Shown piece after piece: positions 35,728-44,679 of a stretch of DNA of 64,000 bases. The DNA comes from Xanthobacteraceae bacterium (GTDB taxonomy: Bacteria > Pseudomonadota > Alphaproteobacteria > Rhizobiales > Xanthobacteraceae). The stretch's first letter is position 1, and each line of letters begins with the position of its first letter. The stretch is taken from positions 1 through 64,000 of the forward strand of contig JASHOR010000102.1 of NCBI GenBank assembly GCA_030041005.1. Direction: 5' to 3'. The notes under the pieces were generated by a model. That model saw nothing but the letters and a program-made list of their open reading frames with translations. It did not search any database and had not been told where the DNA came from. The translations under genes were made by a program, and so were the position numbers.

Positions 35728-36342
35728 ATGAGCGTCAAACGGTATTTGTTCGCGGCCGGGAGCGTCGCACTTGGCCTCGGGCTGGCTGTTCCGGCGGCCA
35801 ACGCGGCGGGGGTCTTCACACTGAGATCGAAGACTTTTGCGGACGGTCACATGATGCCGAAGAAGGTCGCCAACAGCAAAGCCAATTCGCAGGGCAATCC
35901 GAATTGCGTCGGGCAAGACGTTTCGCCGGAACTGCATTGGAGCAACGTGCCGGCCGGGACCAAGAGCTTTGCACTGTTGGTCACCGATCCGGACGCGCGC
36001 AACGGTGCCGGCGCGATGCAAACCGTACTCTATGGCATACCGGCGTCCATCACCGGGCTCGCAGAGGGTGCGCTCAGCAAAGCCTCGGACAAGTTCGTTG
36101 GCGGCAAGAACTACGCCGGGGCCGGAACCTGGTCCGGTCCGTGCACGCCGCCGCACACCGCGCCTCATCATTATACTTTCATCTTCATCGCCACGACCTT
36201 CGAGCCGAAGGAGTTGCCGCCAGGACTGACGCATGACGAAGTGGTCGAGAAGATTGCGCCCGGCGGCAAGGCCCCGGTGAATGCAAAGGCATCGGCGGGT
36301 CTTGTCGGATTGTTCGTCGATCCCTGGCGCCCGAGCGAATAG
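35728..36342 (+). CDS. YbhB/YbcL-type PEBP-like protein, exported
   Basis: 204 residues with a signal peptide (KRYLFAAGSVALGLGLAVPAANA). The PEBP (Raf kinase inhibitor-like) fold shows in QDVSPELHWSNVPAGTKSFALLVTDPDA, VLYGIPASITGLAEGA, GPCTPPHTAPHHYTFIFIAT and the closing GLVGLFVDP. The conserved DPDA and GPxPPxxxxHxY ligand-site segments are present (here GPCTPPHTAPHHY). The role in bacteria is uncertain. ATG 35728 was chosen as the start of a regular signal peptide; ATGs at 35707 and 35713 are in frame. It is followed after 15 bases by a Nudix-like gene. Confidence 0.88.
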   Translation: MSVKRYLFAAGSVALGLGLAVPAANAAGVFTLRSKTFADGHMMPKKVANSKANSQGNPNCVGQDVSPELHWSNVPAGTKSFALLVTDPDARNGAGAMQTVLYGIPASITGLAEGALSKASDKFVGGKNYAGAGTWSGPCTPPHTAPHHYTFIFIATTFEPKELPPGLTHDEVVEKIAPGGKAPVNAKASAGLVGLFVDPWRPSE

Positions 36343-36357
36343 CGCAAGCCCGCAGCC

Positions 36358-37074
36358 ATGACGACGTCGAGCGTGCCGGACGTTGAAATCGCCGCGCTCG
36401 ACCACGCGCAAATCGGACTGAAGCCGTGGCGTTGGCCGTTCGCTGTCGAGCGGCGCGAGGCCATCGACCGCGACTTCGCCGAGCTTCAGCGCCGGCGTTC
36501 GGCCGTCTGGAACGGCCGCGTCCTGCTGCTCAATCGCTACATCGTCGCCAGTGGCGTGCTGCAAGGGACCTGCTTCGAAACCGACTATGCCAGTCTGTGC
36601 GCCTGGCGGGCCTGGAAATTCCCCGATACGGGCGTGCATAATTTCTTCGCCGCGGCGGCGCTGCAGAGCGCCGACGGCGCCTTTCTGGTGGGCGACATGG
36701 CGAGTTCGACCGCCAATGCCGGCCTGATCACCTTTCCGTGCGGTACGCCGGAGCCGGCCGACGTCGATGCGCGCGGCGCGCTCGACCTGCCCGGTCATCT
36801 CGGTCGCGAAATGTTGGAAGAGGTCGGCATCAGACTCTCCGAACTCGGTGCCGAGCCCGGCTGGACGATGGTGCGCGACGGCGGTTATCTGGCGCTGGTC
36901 AAGCGGCTCATGTCGCCGCAAAGCGCCGAAGCGCTCTGTGCGCGCATCATGGCCTATATTGCCGGCGAACAGCGGCCCGAATTTACCGGCATCCGCATCC
37001 TGCGCTCGCAAGCCGATTTCGATCCCGGCATGCCGCGTTTCGTCACCGCGTATTTGCGGCACTTCTGGTCGTGA
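36358..37074 (+). CDS. Nudix hydrolase-like protein
   Basis: 238 residues. The Nudix box reads GTPEPADVDARGALDLPGH followed by LGREMLEEVGI. The REMLEEVGI part fits REUxEExGU well, but the spacing from the first glycine is longer than the canonical 23 residues. The catalytic glutamates of the second half are kept. The first 120 residues (LKPWRWPFAVERREAIDRDF, RVLLLNRYIVASGVLQGTCFETDYASLCAW) resemble uncharacterised alphaproteobacterial Nudix proteins. Likely substrate is a nucleoside diphosphate derivative, unproven. It lies 15 bases after the PEBP-like gene, so probably one transcript. Confidence 0.75.
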   Translation: MTTSSVPDVEIAALDHAQIGLKPWRWPFAVERREAIDRDFAELQRRRSAVWNGRVLLLNRYIVASGVLQGTCFETDYASLCAWRAWKFPDTGVHNFFAAAALQSADGAFLVGDMASSTANAGLITFPCGTPEPADVDARGALDLPGHLGREMLEEVGIRLSELGAEPGWTMVRDGGYLALVKRLMSPQSAEALCARIMAYIAGEQRPEFTGIRILRSQADFDPGMPRFVTAYLRHFWS

Positions 37075-37281
37075 CCGACCGTCGTCGTCGGTCAGTCGTC
37101 GGCCTTGCGCGCGGTCTGCCTCCTCGGCTAAAAGTGTTGCTGCTCCCCATCGGGTTAACGCGGCATTCACCCTGATCCGCGACCCTGGCGAGTCATGACG
37201 AGGGCTTTGGCAATGGCGACGCGCCGCAATCGTCGCGCGATCACCCGGGAGGCCGGTTCGGCCGCCGCCGGCGTTGCCTGC

Positions 37282-37326
37282 ATGTCCCGCGCGATTCTCG
37301 GGCTCCTGCTCCTTAGCGCCCCCTGA
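37282..37326 (+). CDS. Putative leuA leader peptide with a run of leucine codons
   Basis: ATG 37282 opens MSRAILGLLLLSAP, with five leucines (four consecutive, CTC CTG CTC CTT) and one isoleucine in 14 residues. The same frame is open from ATG 37195 (43 residues). Its TGA stop lies in the left arm of hairpin CCCTGAG (37321-37327)/CTCAGGG (37355-37361). A second hairpin GCGCCCG/CGGGCGC (37388-37414) lies just before the leuA ribosome site. No T-run terminator was found, so the mechanism is less clear than at ilvB. Confidence 0.6.
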   Translation: MSRAILGLLLLSAP

Positions 37327-37436
37327 GGGCCGGCTGGGCCTTTGCGCCTGGGCACTCAGGGGTCGAGCGAAAGCCAGCAGCCCTTAAGCGCCCGAATCCC
37401 GAAGCGGCGGGCGCAAGCGATAAAAGGACCCAGATC

Positions 37437-39062
37437 ATGACTGCCTCAGTGAAATCCGAGCCGGCCAAACCTGCGCCGGCAAAGTCGGAAAAGGACCGCG
37501 TCGTCATTTTCGACACCACGCTGCGCGACGGCGAGCAGTGCCCCGGCGCGACGATGACGCACGAAGAAAAGCTCGAAGTCGCCGAATTGCTCGATCAGAT
37601 GGGCGTCGACATCATCGAGGCCGGTTTCCCGATCGCCTCGGATGGCGATTTCGCCGCCGTCAACGAGATTGCCAAGCGCACCAAGAACGCCGTGGTCTGC
37701 GGGCTTGCGCGCGCCGGATTCAAGGACATCGACCGCGCCGGCGAGGCGATCAAGCCGGCCAGGCGGTCGCGCATCCATACTTTCATCTCCACCTCGCCGG
37801 TGCACATGAAGTGGAAGCTGCAACTGCCGGCCGAGAAGGTCTATGAAATGGTGATCGCCTCGGTGACGCGCGCGCGCGGCTACACCGACGACGTCGAGTG
37901 GTCGTGCGAGGACGGCACCCGTACCGAGCATGATTTCCTCTGCCGCTGCGTCGAGGCCGCGATCAAGGCCGGCGCCACCACCATCAACATTCCCGACACG
38001 GTGGGCTACTCGGTGCCCGAGGAATATTTCGCGCTGATCAAGATGGTGCGCGAACGCGTGCCCAATTCCGACCAGGCACGGTTCTCGGTGCACTGCCACG
38101 ACGACCTCGGCATGGCGGTCGCCAACTCGCTCGCCGGCGTGCGCGCCGGCGCGCGGCAGATCGAATGCACCATCAACGGCATCGGCGAACGCGCCGGCAA
38201 CGCCTCGCTGGAGGAGGCGGTGATGGCGATGCGCGTGCGCAACGACGTGATGCCGTACTGGACCGGCATCGACGCGACGATGTTGACGCGAGCCTCGAAA
38301 TTGGTCTCCGCCGTCACCTCGTTCCCGGTGCAGTACAACAAGGCGATCGTCGGGCGGAACGCTTTCGCTCACGAAAGCGGCATTCACCAGGACGGCATGC
38401 TCAAGCACACCCAGACCTACGAGATCATGATGCCCGAGGACGTGGGCGTGAAGCAGACCTCGCTGGTCATGGGCAAGCATTCCGGCCGCCACGCCTTCGT
38501 GCACAAGCTCGAGGAGCTGGGCTACAAGCTCGGCGACAATCAGCTCGAAGAGGCGTTCGTGCGCTTCAAGGCGCTGGCCGACCGCAAGAAGCACGTCTAC
38601 GACGAGGACATCGAGGCTCTGGTGGACGAGGAGATCGCCACCGCGCAGGACCGCATCAAGCTCGTGTCCCTGTCGGTCATCGCCGGCACGCGCGGGCCGC
38701 AGCGCGCCACCATGAAACTCGACGTGGGCGGCAAGTCGATGCTCGAAGAGCGCGAGGGCAACGGCCCGGTCGACGCCACCTTCAACTGCATCAAGGCGAT
38801 GGTACCGCACGAGGCGACGCTCGAGCTTTATCAGGTGCACGCGGTGACCGAGGGCACCGACGCGCAGGCCGAAGTCTCGGTGCGGCTGTCGCAGAACGGG
38901 CGTTCGGTGACGGCCAAGGGCGCCGATCCGGACACGCTCGTCGCCTCGGCCAAGGCGTACCTGGCCGCGCTCAACAAGCTGGTCGCGCGCCAGCAGCGCA
39001 GCAGCAAGCTTGAGCCGATTGCGGTTGGCGAGCGCCGCATCCACTCGACGGATGCCGGGTGA
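37437..39062 (+). CDS. leuA: 2-isopropylmalate synthase
   Basis: 541 residues, the normal length. It condenses 2-ketoisovalerate with acetyl-CoA, the committed step to leucine. Signatures: VVIFDTTLRDGEQCPGATMT, EVAELLDQMGVDIIEAGFP, metal-binding HCHDDLGMAVANSLAGVRAG, NGIGERAGNASLEEAVMAM and HESGIHQDGMLKH. The C-terminal LeuA dimer domain (KLVSLSVIAGTRGPQRATMKL) is the leucine allosteric site. AAGGA lies 8 bases before ATG 37437. It is probably controlled by the leucine-rich leader at 37282. The two-hairpin repeat starts 35 bases after its stop. Confidence 0.97.
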   Translation: MTASVKSEPAKPAPAKSEKDRVVIFDTTLRDGEQCPGATMTHEEKLEVAELLDQMGVDIIEAGFPIASDGDFAAVNEIAKRTKNAVVCGLARAGFKDIDRAGEAIKPARRSRIHTFISTSPVHMKWKLQLPAEKVYEMVIASVTRARGYTDDVEWSCEDGTRTEHDFLCRCVEAAIKAGATTINIPDTVGYSVPEEYFALIKMVRERVPNSDQARFSVHCHDDLGMAVANSLAGVRAGARQIECTINGIGERAGNASLEEAVMAMRVRNDVMPYWTGIDATMLTRASKLVSAVTSFPVQYNKAIVGRNAFAHESGIHQDGMLKHTQTYEIMMPEDVGVKQTSLVMGKHSGRHAFVHKLEELGYKLGDNQLEEAFVRFKALADRKKHVYDEDIEALVDEEIATAQDRIKLVSLSVIAGTRGPQRATMKLDVGGKSMLEEREGNGPVDATFNCIKAMVPHEATLELYQVHAVTEGTDAQAEVSVRLSQNGRSVTAKGADPDTLVASAKAYLAALNKLVARQQRSSKLEPIAVGERRIHSTDAG

Positions 39063-39096
39063 GGGTCATTCCGGGGCGCGGGCCGTCGGCCCCCTG

Positions 39097-39241
39097 GTGT
39101 GGCGGTTCAGAAGTCCGCATCATTCCTGCCGCGACATTCTGAACCAAAGCCACACTAGATCAATAAGTTGCCAGTGTCCTTCGCTTCCGAAGTTCGCAAA
39201 CGAGGGTGCCGCATAATGATCGAACTTCGGAATCGGGACAC
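39097..39241 (+). repeat. Two-hairpin repeat (A-linker-B), after leuA
   Basis: Hairpin A 39097-39155 has lost about 13 bases of its right arm (the ATGCGGACT part), leaving GGCGGTTCAGAA...TTCTGAACC. Linker TAGATCAATAAGTTGCCA. Hairpin B 39174-39241 is intact except for one deletion (ATGATCGAACTTCGG). Right end ACACTAG. Confidence 0.9.
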
Positions 39242-39268
39242 TAGCCCGGAATGACATAGAACTCGGCG

Positions 39269-39742
39269 ATGAACCCTCCTCAGTTCGCGATGCTCTTGGC
39301 CAAGCTTGAATCAGCGCGCGACGATGAGGCGCGCGAAGACGCCGTCGGCGATCTTGCCTGGATTTTTTATTCCGGCAACTGGGAGGTGGCGGAAGGGGAA
39401 CCGGTTCTTCAGAAGCTGGTCAACATGATCGGCCCTGAGCCCAATAAGAACATCGGGAACTTAGTTCTTGAAGCGCTTGAAGGTGCCTACGGCATAACGG
39501 ACTCCTGGAACCGCAAGGAGATACGCCTCGATCTTGATCCGCTGGTCCGCATGCTCAACTCGCTCAACAGCGCCAATTTGACCGGCAACATGTGTAGAAT
39601 CCTCGACATTCTCGGAGAGTCGGGCCAAGCGAAATATCGCGACGCGTGCGCCCCATACCTCGACCATTCCAACCAGGGTGTCCGGCAGGCCGCCGAATTC
39701 GCGATCGAACGTTTGAAGTCAGTCGGAGCCGGCCAGGGTTGA
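39269..39742 (+). CDS. Small helical (HEAT-like) protein of unknown function
   Basis: 157 residues, all-helical in appearance. The closing helix pair (CAPYLDHSNQGVRQAAEFAIERLK) looks like a HEAT repeat (xxxxxxDxxxxVRxxAxxAL), and MLLAKLESARDDEAREDAVGDLAW could be another. The middle (LVLEALEGAYGITDSW, LDPLVRMLNSLNSANLTGNMCRILDILGESGQ) fits stacked helices. Such proteins often act as immunity or binding partners in other genomes, but nothing here shows that. Codon use is a little less GC-rich than leuA. It lies between a two-hairpin repeat and an acetyltransferase gene. Confidence 0.65.
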   Translation: MNPPQFAMLLAKLESARDDEAREDAVGDLAWIFYSGNWEVAEGEPVLQKLVNMIGPEPNKNIGNLVLEALEGAYGITDSWNRKEIRLDLDPLVRMLNSLNSANLTGNMCRILDILGESGQAKYRDACAPYLDHSNQGVRQAAEFAIERLKSVGAGQG

Positions 39743-39984
39743 GAGCGTCAGCCGGCCGCGGCTTCGCGTCCGTCCCGCGAAGCGGGAGGGGAAACCATCC
39801 GAAGCTCGCGTGAGCGAGCGAGGGATTGGGCGCGCTCTGTGGCGATTTTCTGCTCGCGACGGTGATGCGCGCCTGCGCGAGCAATGAATTCGGGTAGGGG
39901 GCGACGGGGCTGTTTTTGCCTCGGCAACCTTTCATTTACCTTGTCCGTTTACCAATTGTTAGCAGGCGATATCGGGAGCGATCC

Positions 39985-40593
39985 ATGCTGCTGGGCAGCC
40001 GCATTTCGATCGGGCCGTTCGTGCCCGAGGATTCCGCGGCAATGTTCTGCTGGTTCAATGACGTTGCCGCGGCGCGCCTCGATCTCGCCTATCGTCCGGT
40101 CGACATGATGACGCACCAGCAGTGGTGGCAAGGGCTCGGCAAGGATCCGAGCAAGGTCGTGTTTGCAATCCGCAAGATCAGCGATCCGGCGATCATCGGC
40201 TTCGTGCAAATCGTCGGCATCAACGGCGTCCACCGGTCCGCGGAGATCGGCATCAGGATCGGCGAGGAGAAAAACCGCGGGCAGGGATTTGGTGCGGAGG
40301 CATTGCGGCTTGCTCTGGATTTCTGCTGGAACCATCTCAATCTCAACCGGGCGCAATTGACCGTCTTCCAGCACAATCATCGCGCCATCGGCGCCTACAA
40401 GGCGGCTGGCTTCTGCAAAGAAGGCCGCATGCGCAAGGCTGCCTTCATCGGCGGCAACTGGGTCGACCTGATCATGATGGCGGCGCTGCGCCCGCCGCAA
40501 CGAAAGCGCGGGCCGTCAATCCCTTCCGCGGCGGAAAACGTCGCGCCCACTGCGACGAGCTTACGCGCGCCCCCTGACATGCGCGCAGCATGA
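39985..40593 (+). CDS. GNAT-family N-acetyltransferase (RimJ/RimL-like)
   Basis: 202 residues. A GNAT domain of the acetyltransf_3 type: ISIGPFVPEDSAAMFCWFNDVAAARLD, FAIRKISDPAIIGFVQIVGIN, the acetyl-CoA loop RIGEEKNRGQGFGAEALRLAL and the C-terminal VFQHNHRAIGAYKAAGFCKEGRMRKAAF. The acceptor could be a protein N-terminus, an amino acid or a sugar nucleotide. ATG 39985 has GGAG 7 bases upstream. About 30 residues at the C-terminus (RKRGPSIPSAAENVAPTATS) lie outside the domain. Confidence 0.88.
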   Translation: MLLGSRISIGPFVPEDSAAMFCWFNDVAAARLDLAYRPVDMMTHQQWWQGLGKDPSKVVFAIRKISDPAIIGFVQIVGINGVHRSAEIGIRIGEEKNRGQGFGAEALRLALDFCWNHLNLNRAQLTVFQHNHRAIGAYKAAGFCKEGRMRKAAFIGGNWVDLIMMAALRPPQRKRGPSIPSAAENVAPTATSLRAPPDMRAA

Positions 40594-40807
40594 GCGCGCC
40601 CGCGCGGTGTCATCCCCGAGACGCTGCATGTCGCCTCGAAGCGGATCACGCGCCGCGCCCGCGCCGTCCATCCCGAACGGTCGTGGACATTGAGGTGGCG
40701 CGCAAAGCCATCCCTTGACCTTGCGGCTGCTGCTGCTTGGAATCGCCCGCGCAATGTCTTAGATAGGCCCTGCGGGGTGGCGGCTTGAGGCAACAACGAG
40801 ATGGAAA

Positions 40808-41380
40808 TTGGGTAAAGGCCAGCACGATCCGGATAAGGAGCGCGTCTTTGTGCGCCCTATTGCCGGCGCCTACAGCCTGACCGATGAACTCAAGCGGTTG
40901 CGATCGATGCCGCGGGTGATCAAGGGCAAGGAAACCAAGCTCGACGGCGGGCCGCAGCATTTTTCCCGGCACTACGTGGAACCGGAGGATGGACTGTGCC
41001 AAACCCTGCACATCCATCTTGAGGAATATGCGCCCGGCGGCACCACGCAAAAGCACGGCCACGTCAACGAGGCGGCGTTTTACATCCTCGACGGCGCCGG
41101 CTACGAGATTCACGACGGCGTGCGCTACGACTGGAAGGCCGGCGATGTCGCCATCGTGCACAATAATTGCGTCCACCAGCACACCAACGCCAGCACGCGC
41201 GAGCCGGCGCGCGCGCTCGTCATCAAGACCAAGCCGATGTACTTGTTCATGAACATGCTGTTCCAGCACACGGTGATCAAGCGGCCGAAAACGCCGTCGC
41301 CGACCCAGGGCAATTTCGTGCCGCGAGACTACGAAGAGGATTTCAACCATCCCTCCGAAAAGGCCGACGAGGAGGTTTAG
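40808..41380 (+). CDS. Cupin-domain protein (first of a pair)
   Basis: 190 residues with one cupin: TLHIHLEEYAPGGTTQKHGHVNEAAFYILDGAGYEIHDGVRYDWKAGDVAIVHNNCVHQHTN. The first motif keeps HxH and the glutamate, and the second keeps a histidine, so a metal is likely bound. The start is TTG 40808; the ATG at 40801 is out of frame. The second cupin starts 3 bases after its stop, so the pair forms an operon. Gentisate or catechol-type dioxygenase relatives exist, but enzymatic activity is not certain. Confidence 0.78.
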   Translation: MGKGQHDPDKERVFVRPIAGAYSLTDELKRLRSMPRVIKGKETKLDGGPQHFSRHYVEPEDGLCQTLHIHLEEYAPGGTTQKHGHVNEAAFYILDGAGYEIHDGVRYDWKAGDVAIVHNNCVHQHTNASTREPARALVIKTKPMYLFMNMLFQHTVIKRPKTPSPTQGNFVPRDYEEDFNHPSEKADEEV

Positions 41381-41383
41381 ACA

Positions 41384-41998
41384 ATGGCCTGGGACGAAGC
41401 GAAAGCCTGGCTCGCGGGCTCATCGAACAAGAAGCTTTATCAGGATTTGCTTGACGATGCGGCGACGCAGCCGGCTCGCATGGCACTGCGCAAGAAGATC
41501 GTCCATCCCGACGAAATGCCGTGGGAGATGTCGCGCCAGGGGCTGCTCAAACATCTGCTCAACGAACAGATGAACACGCGCATGGAGACGGTGGACGCCT
41601 ACATGCAGCTGATTCCGCCGGGCAGCCGCTCCGGCAAACACAGGCACCTTGCCGAAGAATGCCTGTATGTGGTCGAGGGCTACGGCTACGACCTGCACCA
41701 GGACTGCGACGTCGAGATTACCGATACATATGCATGGAAACCGCAGGACGAGATCAAGCGCTTCGAATGGGAAGCCGGCGACGTCATCTATATCCCTCCC
41801 TGCACCATCCATCAGCACTTCAATGGAGATTCGCAACGTGCGGCGCGGTTGATCTCCTGCACCAACCGGATCTACAAGAATTCCGGGCTCAACGATCTCG
41901 TGCAGCTCGAAGACGCGCCTGAATACGACCCCGGTGTCATGCTGACGGCCGAACTGGTGCGGAAATATCTGGAAGTCCGGGCGGAAAAAGTCGCGTGA
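41384..41998 (+). CDS. Cupin-domain protein (second of a pair)
   Basis: 204 residues with one cupin: MQLIPPGSRSGKHRHLAEECLYVVEGYGYDLHQD and FEWEAGDVIYIPPCTIHQHFN. The metal ligands HxH, E and H are all present. An N-terminal helical part (LYQDLLDDAATQPARMALRKKIVH) precedes it. It is paired with the first cupin, and the two may form one two-subunit protein, each carrying a single barrel. A TctC-type binding protein follows after about 310 bases, a grouping seen in clusters for uptake and breakdown of organic acids. Confidence 0.82.
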   Translation: MAWDEAKAWLAGSSNKKLYQDLLDDAATQPARMALRKKIVHPDEMPWEMSRQGLLKHLLNEQMNTRMETVDAYMQLIPPGSRSGKHRHLAEECLYVVEGYGYDLHQDCDVEITDTYAWKPQDEIKRFEWEAGDVIYIPPCTIHQHFNGDSQRAARLISCTNRIYKNSGLNDLVQLEDAPEYDPGVMLTAELVRKYLEVRAEKVA

Positions 41999-42172
41999 TT
42001 GTGCCGCTTGCGGCGGCAGCATAGCCCCGCCCAGCGAAGCCGTTCCCGACACAGGGCCCGATTCTTTTGCGAGACTTCCCCGCGCCCGCGCGACTCTGAA
42101 GAGCTGCATTCTTCATTGCCGCCATCGATGCGGCGAACGCGCGGGTCATAGCCTTGAGGCGAACTCGACGGC

Positions 42173-42204
42173 GTCCTTGGGCGTGAAAGTCCTTGGGCGT
42201 GAAA
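42173..42204. repeat. Perfect tandem repeat of a 16-base unit
   Basis: GTCCTTGGGCGTGAAA occurs twice head to tail, about 107 bases before the TctC start. Otherwise 41999-42310 holds nothing recognisable. Confidence 0.85.
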
Positions 42205-42310
42205 CGGGCGCGGAATAGGAGCCGTGCGCCGCGGCTCCGCCGGCGCTAGAGTAGCGGGTCAGGCGGCAGAACGCAGCCACTGGCGCTTGCGGCGCCCTTG
42301 GGAGGAATCG

Positions 42311-43477
42311 ATGGAACAAGACGAATCCCGCGTCGACGGATTCCGCACCATGGAACGCCGAAATCAGCAACTCGGGCAATCGCCGTTCTTTGACGACCGA
42401 CGTCGTGCCGCCACCAACCGCGCACGTCTCCCTGCAGCCTCGGCCTTTTCCTGCCTGCTCGCGGCAGCAACCGTCGCTCTCCTCACCCTGGCGCAGCATG
42501 CGACCGCCGCGTCGCAGCCGGCGCGAGTCTTTTACCGGGGCAAGACGCTAACCCTCATTGTACCCGCTGGTGCGGCAGGCGGCTATGAATACTGGGCCGC
42601 GGCTTTGAGGCCATATCTGCAAAAGACGCTCGGTGTATCGCAGATCGATCTGGTCAATAAGGTCGGTGGTGGCACTCTGGTCGGTTCAAACGTGCTGTAT
42701 GAGGCAAAGCATGATGGGCTGACCATCGGCGAGATTAACGGCACGGGCAGCATCTTCGCCCAAATCATCAAGAAGCCGGGCGCCGTCTTTGACTTGACCA
42801 AGCTCGGCTGGATCGGGTCACCCGACAGAGAAACCATCGTCACGGCAGCGCGTATGGGATCTCCATACAAAACGTTCAACGATCTTTGGAAGCTGCGCGG
42901 AACCAAGCAGAAGGTCGTCGCGTTATCGGCCGGCTATGGCGGAGATAATTATGTCGGCACCGCGGCGGTGCTCTCTGCCTTCGCCATTCCGAATGAGATA
43001 CTCATGGCGTATGAGGGTTCGAGCGCCGCGAAAGCCGGTCTTCTGCGCGGCGACGGCGACATCACGACGTTCGGTTATTCGGTGTTCCGTCCGTTGATCG
43101 AAGCCCATCGCGTTGTGCCCTTGTATATCGTCAGCGCGAAGGCGCTTGCGGAACTGCCCGGCGTCCCCACAATCGTGCAACTGGCACAGCAATATAAGCT
43201 GCCGCAATCGCAGACGGCGATGCTGAATACGCTCGCTCGCGTCGTCAATATGGGTAAGGACTGGGCTGCGCCGCCGGGCGTTCCAGCCGATCGGCTGGCA
43301 TTTCTGCGTGCAGCGTTCCGCGAGGCTGTCGACAATCCGGCCTTTATCGAGCAGGCGAAGAAGGCGGGTCGCATCGCGGCTTATACCTCGCCGCAGGAGT
43401 TGCAGCATACGATCGCGGACGTGATCGCCAACACCGCCGAATTCGCGCCCTTCCTCAAGGAGGCAAGCGCCTCGTAG
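42311..43477 (+). CDS. TctC/Bug-type solute-binding protein (orphan)
   Basis: 388 residues. After an unusual 45-residue charged head, the export signal (FSCLLAAATVALLTLAQHATAAS) leads into a Bug-family receptor domain: VFYRGKTLTLIVPAGAAGGYEYWAAALRPYLQKTLG, QIDLVNKVGGGTLVGSNVLYEA, GDITTFGYSVFRPLI, ELPGVPTIVQLAQQY and the closing AAPPGVPADRLAFLRAAFREAVDNPAFI. It would bind a small carboxylate in the periplasm. GGAGG 5-6 bases before ATG 42311 supports this start, but the real signal peptide may begin nearer residue 45. No TctA/TctB membrane genes are nearby. Confidence 0.85.
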   Translation: MEQDESRVDGFRTMERRNQQLGQSPFFDDRRRAATNRARLPAASAFSCLLAAATVALLTLAQHATAASQPARVFYRGKTLTLIVPAGAAGGYEYWAAALRPYLQKTLGVSQIDLVNKVGGGTLVGSNVLYEAKHDGLTIGEINGTGSIFAQIIKKPGAVFDLTKLGWIGSPDRETIVTAARMGSPYKTFNDLWKLRGTKQKVVALSAGYGGDNYVGTAAVLSAFAIPNEILMAYEGSSAAKAGLLRGDGDITTFGYSVFRPLIEAHRVVPLYIVSAKALAELPGVPTIVQLAQQYKLPQSQTAMLNTLARVVNMGKDWAAPPGVPADRLAFLRAAFREAVDNPAFIEQAKKAGRIAAYTSPQELQHTIADVIANTAEFAPFLKEASAS

Positions 43478-43621
43478 CCTTGAAACTCCTTGACATCGAG
43501 ATGCTCACCTCCGCTGTCGCGCAAAATCGACCGGAATGCCGCCAGCGAGCCACCCCAGTTGTTTGTAAGGGTACCAAAAACGTCGAATGACAGGAGCTTC
43601 GGCGGCGGTGAAACGGAGCTG

Positions 43622-43779
43622 GTGTGGCGATTCAGAAGTCCGCATCATTCCTGCCGTGATTTCGTCATGCGGATTTCTGAACCAAACCACACGAGATCAA
43701 TAAGTTGCCAGTGTCCTTCGATTCCGAAGTTCGCAAACGAGGGTGCCGCATAATGATGCGAACTTCGGAATCGGGACAC
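43622..43779 (+). repeat. Two-hairpin repeat (A-linker-B), best-preserved copy
   Basis: Hairpin A 43622-43692 (GTGTGGCGATTCAGAAGTCCGCATCATTCC; right arm ATGCGGATTTCTGAACC, CCACAC). Linker GAGATCAATAAGTTGCCA. Hairpin B 43711-43779 (GTGTCCTTCGATTCCGAAGT; right arm GATGCGAACTTCGGAATCGGGACAC). The rest of 43478-44078 shows no gene. Confidence 0.92.
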
Positions 43780-44078
43780 TAGCGTCATGTTCGATACCCT
43801 CGGTTTGATTTTGGCTCATCGCATTTTCCGGGTGCTTTCGGTTTGCGCTGCAGCGTTTCCGCGGTGCGTGGGTCCGAAGGTGGCGCATCGCGCCGATCTG
43901 GGCCATCCGCCGTTACGGTGCCCGCCGCGCGAGATATTCTGCTTGTAGCCGCCAGCCCTTGCTATTGCCGTGCGAGCGCTCACCGGTCCAATGAAAAGAG
44001 TGCGGTTTCGTCTTCATCGAGCCCGAGTGCGTATCGCACTGGAGCACGCTATTGACCGCGAAGGCATAGGCGGGGCCT

Positions 44079-44459
44079 TTACATCCTCTCGACCCATTGG
44101 GAGCGAGATGGTCCAGGCGGAAACGGGTCACCGAAATATTGGGTTTCACGGAGAACCTGTTCATCCCGAAATTCCATGATACTGACCGTATACGATGGCC
44201 GCCCATCGTAAGTGAGGATGAATTCGGTCACCCAGAGATTGGCAGCGCCGATAATTCGCCGTACCGAAAATCGCTTATAGTTCGGCTGCGCCATTCGAGA
44301 CGCCTGAATTCTGTCGCGGCCGCGAATCCGCTCGCCCGATTGCGGATACTCAAGCACCGCGTCTTGTCGGTAAATTTGATGTTCGGCACCGAAATCGTTG
44401 GCGTCAGAGGCCGCCCAGTGGCGCTCCAGAGCAGCTCGAATGTCCGAATCCAACGTCAT
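44079..44459 (-). CDS. SnoaL/NTF2-like small protein
   Basis: 126 residues. IRAALERHWAASDANDFGAEHQIYRQDAVLEYPQSGERIRGRDRIQ is the standard opening of the NTF2-like/SnoaL family (alpha helix, then the short 'DAVLEYP' strand and a G-R turn). YTVSIMEFRDEQVLRETQYFGDPFPPGPSRSQWVERM gives the typical final strands and C-terminus. Members act as small hydrolases, isomerases or binding proteins; no activity can be assigned. It stands alone between intergenic stretches, and 44460-44679 contains no clear gene. Confidence 0.82.
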   Translation of the reverse strand: MTLDSDIRAALERHWAASDANDFGAEHQIYRQDAVLEYPQSGERIRGRDRIQASRMAQPNYKRFSVRRIIGAANLWVTEFILTYDGRPSYTVSIMEFRDEQVLRETQYFGDPFPPGPSRSQWVERM

Positions 44460-44679
44460 GGCTTGGCCTCGTTTTTCGCTCTTGGTCGTGCTGCCGTTGT
44501 CGGGATCAAAGGGGTCTTGCGTTCGCCTGGCGATAAAATCGACGCCGCCCCTTCCTGGGAGTCGTCCAGACTGCGAGCAACCATTATCATCGGCGCAAGT
44601 TATGGTTGCTGGCTCATCAATCCTCCGGCCAAGACTCGCTCAGCAAATGGCCTCGATAGCGGAGCTCAAGGCCGCCCGA

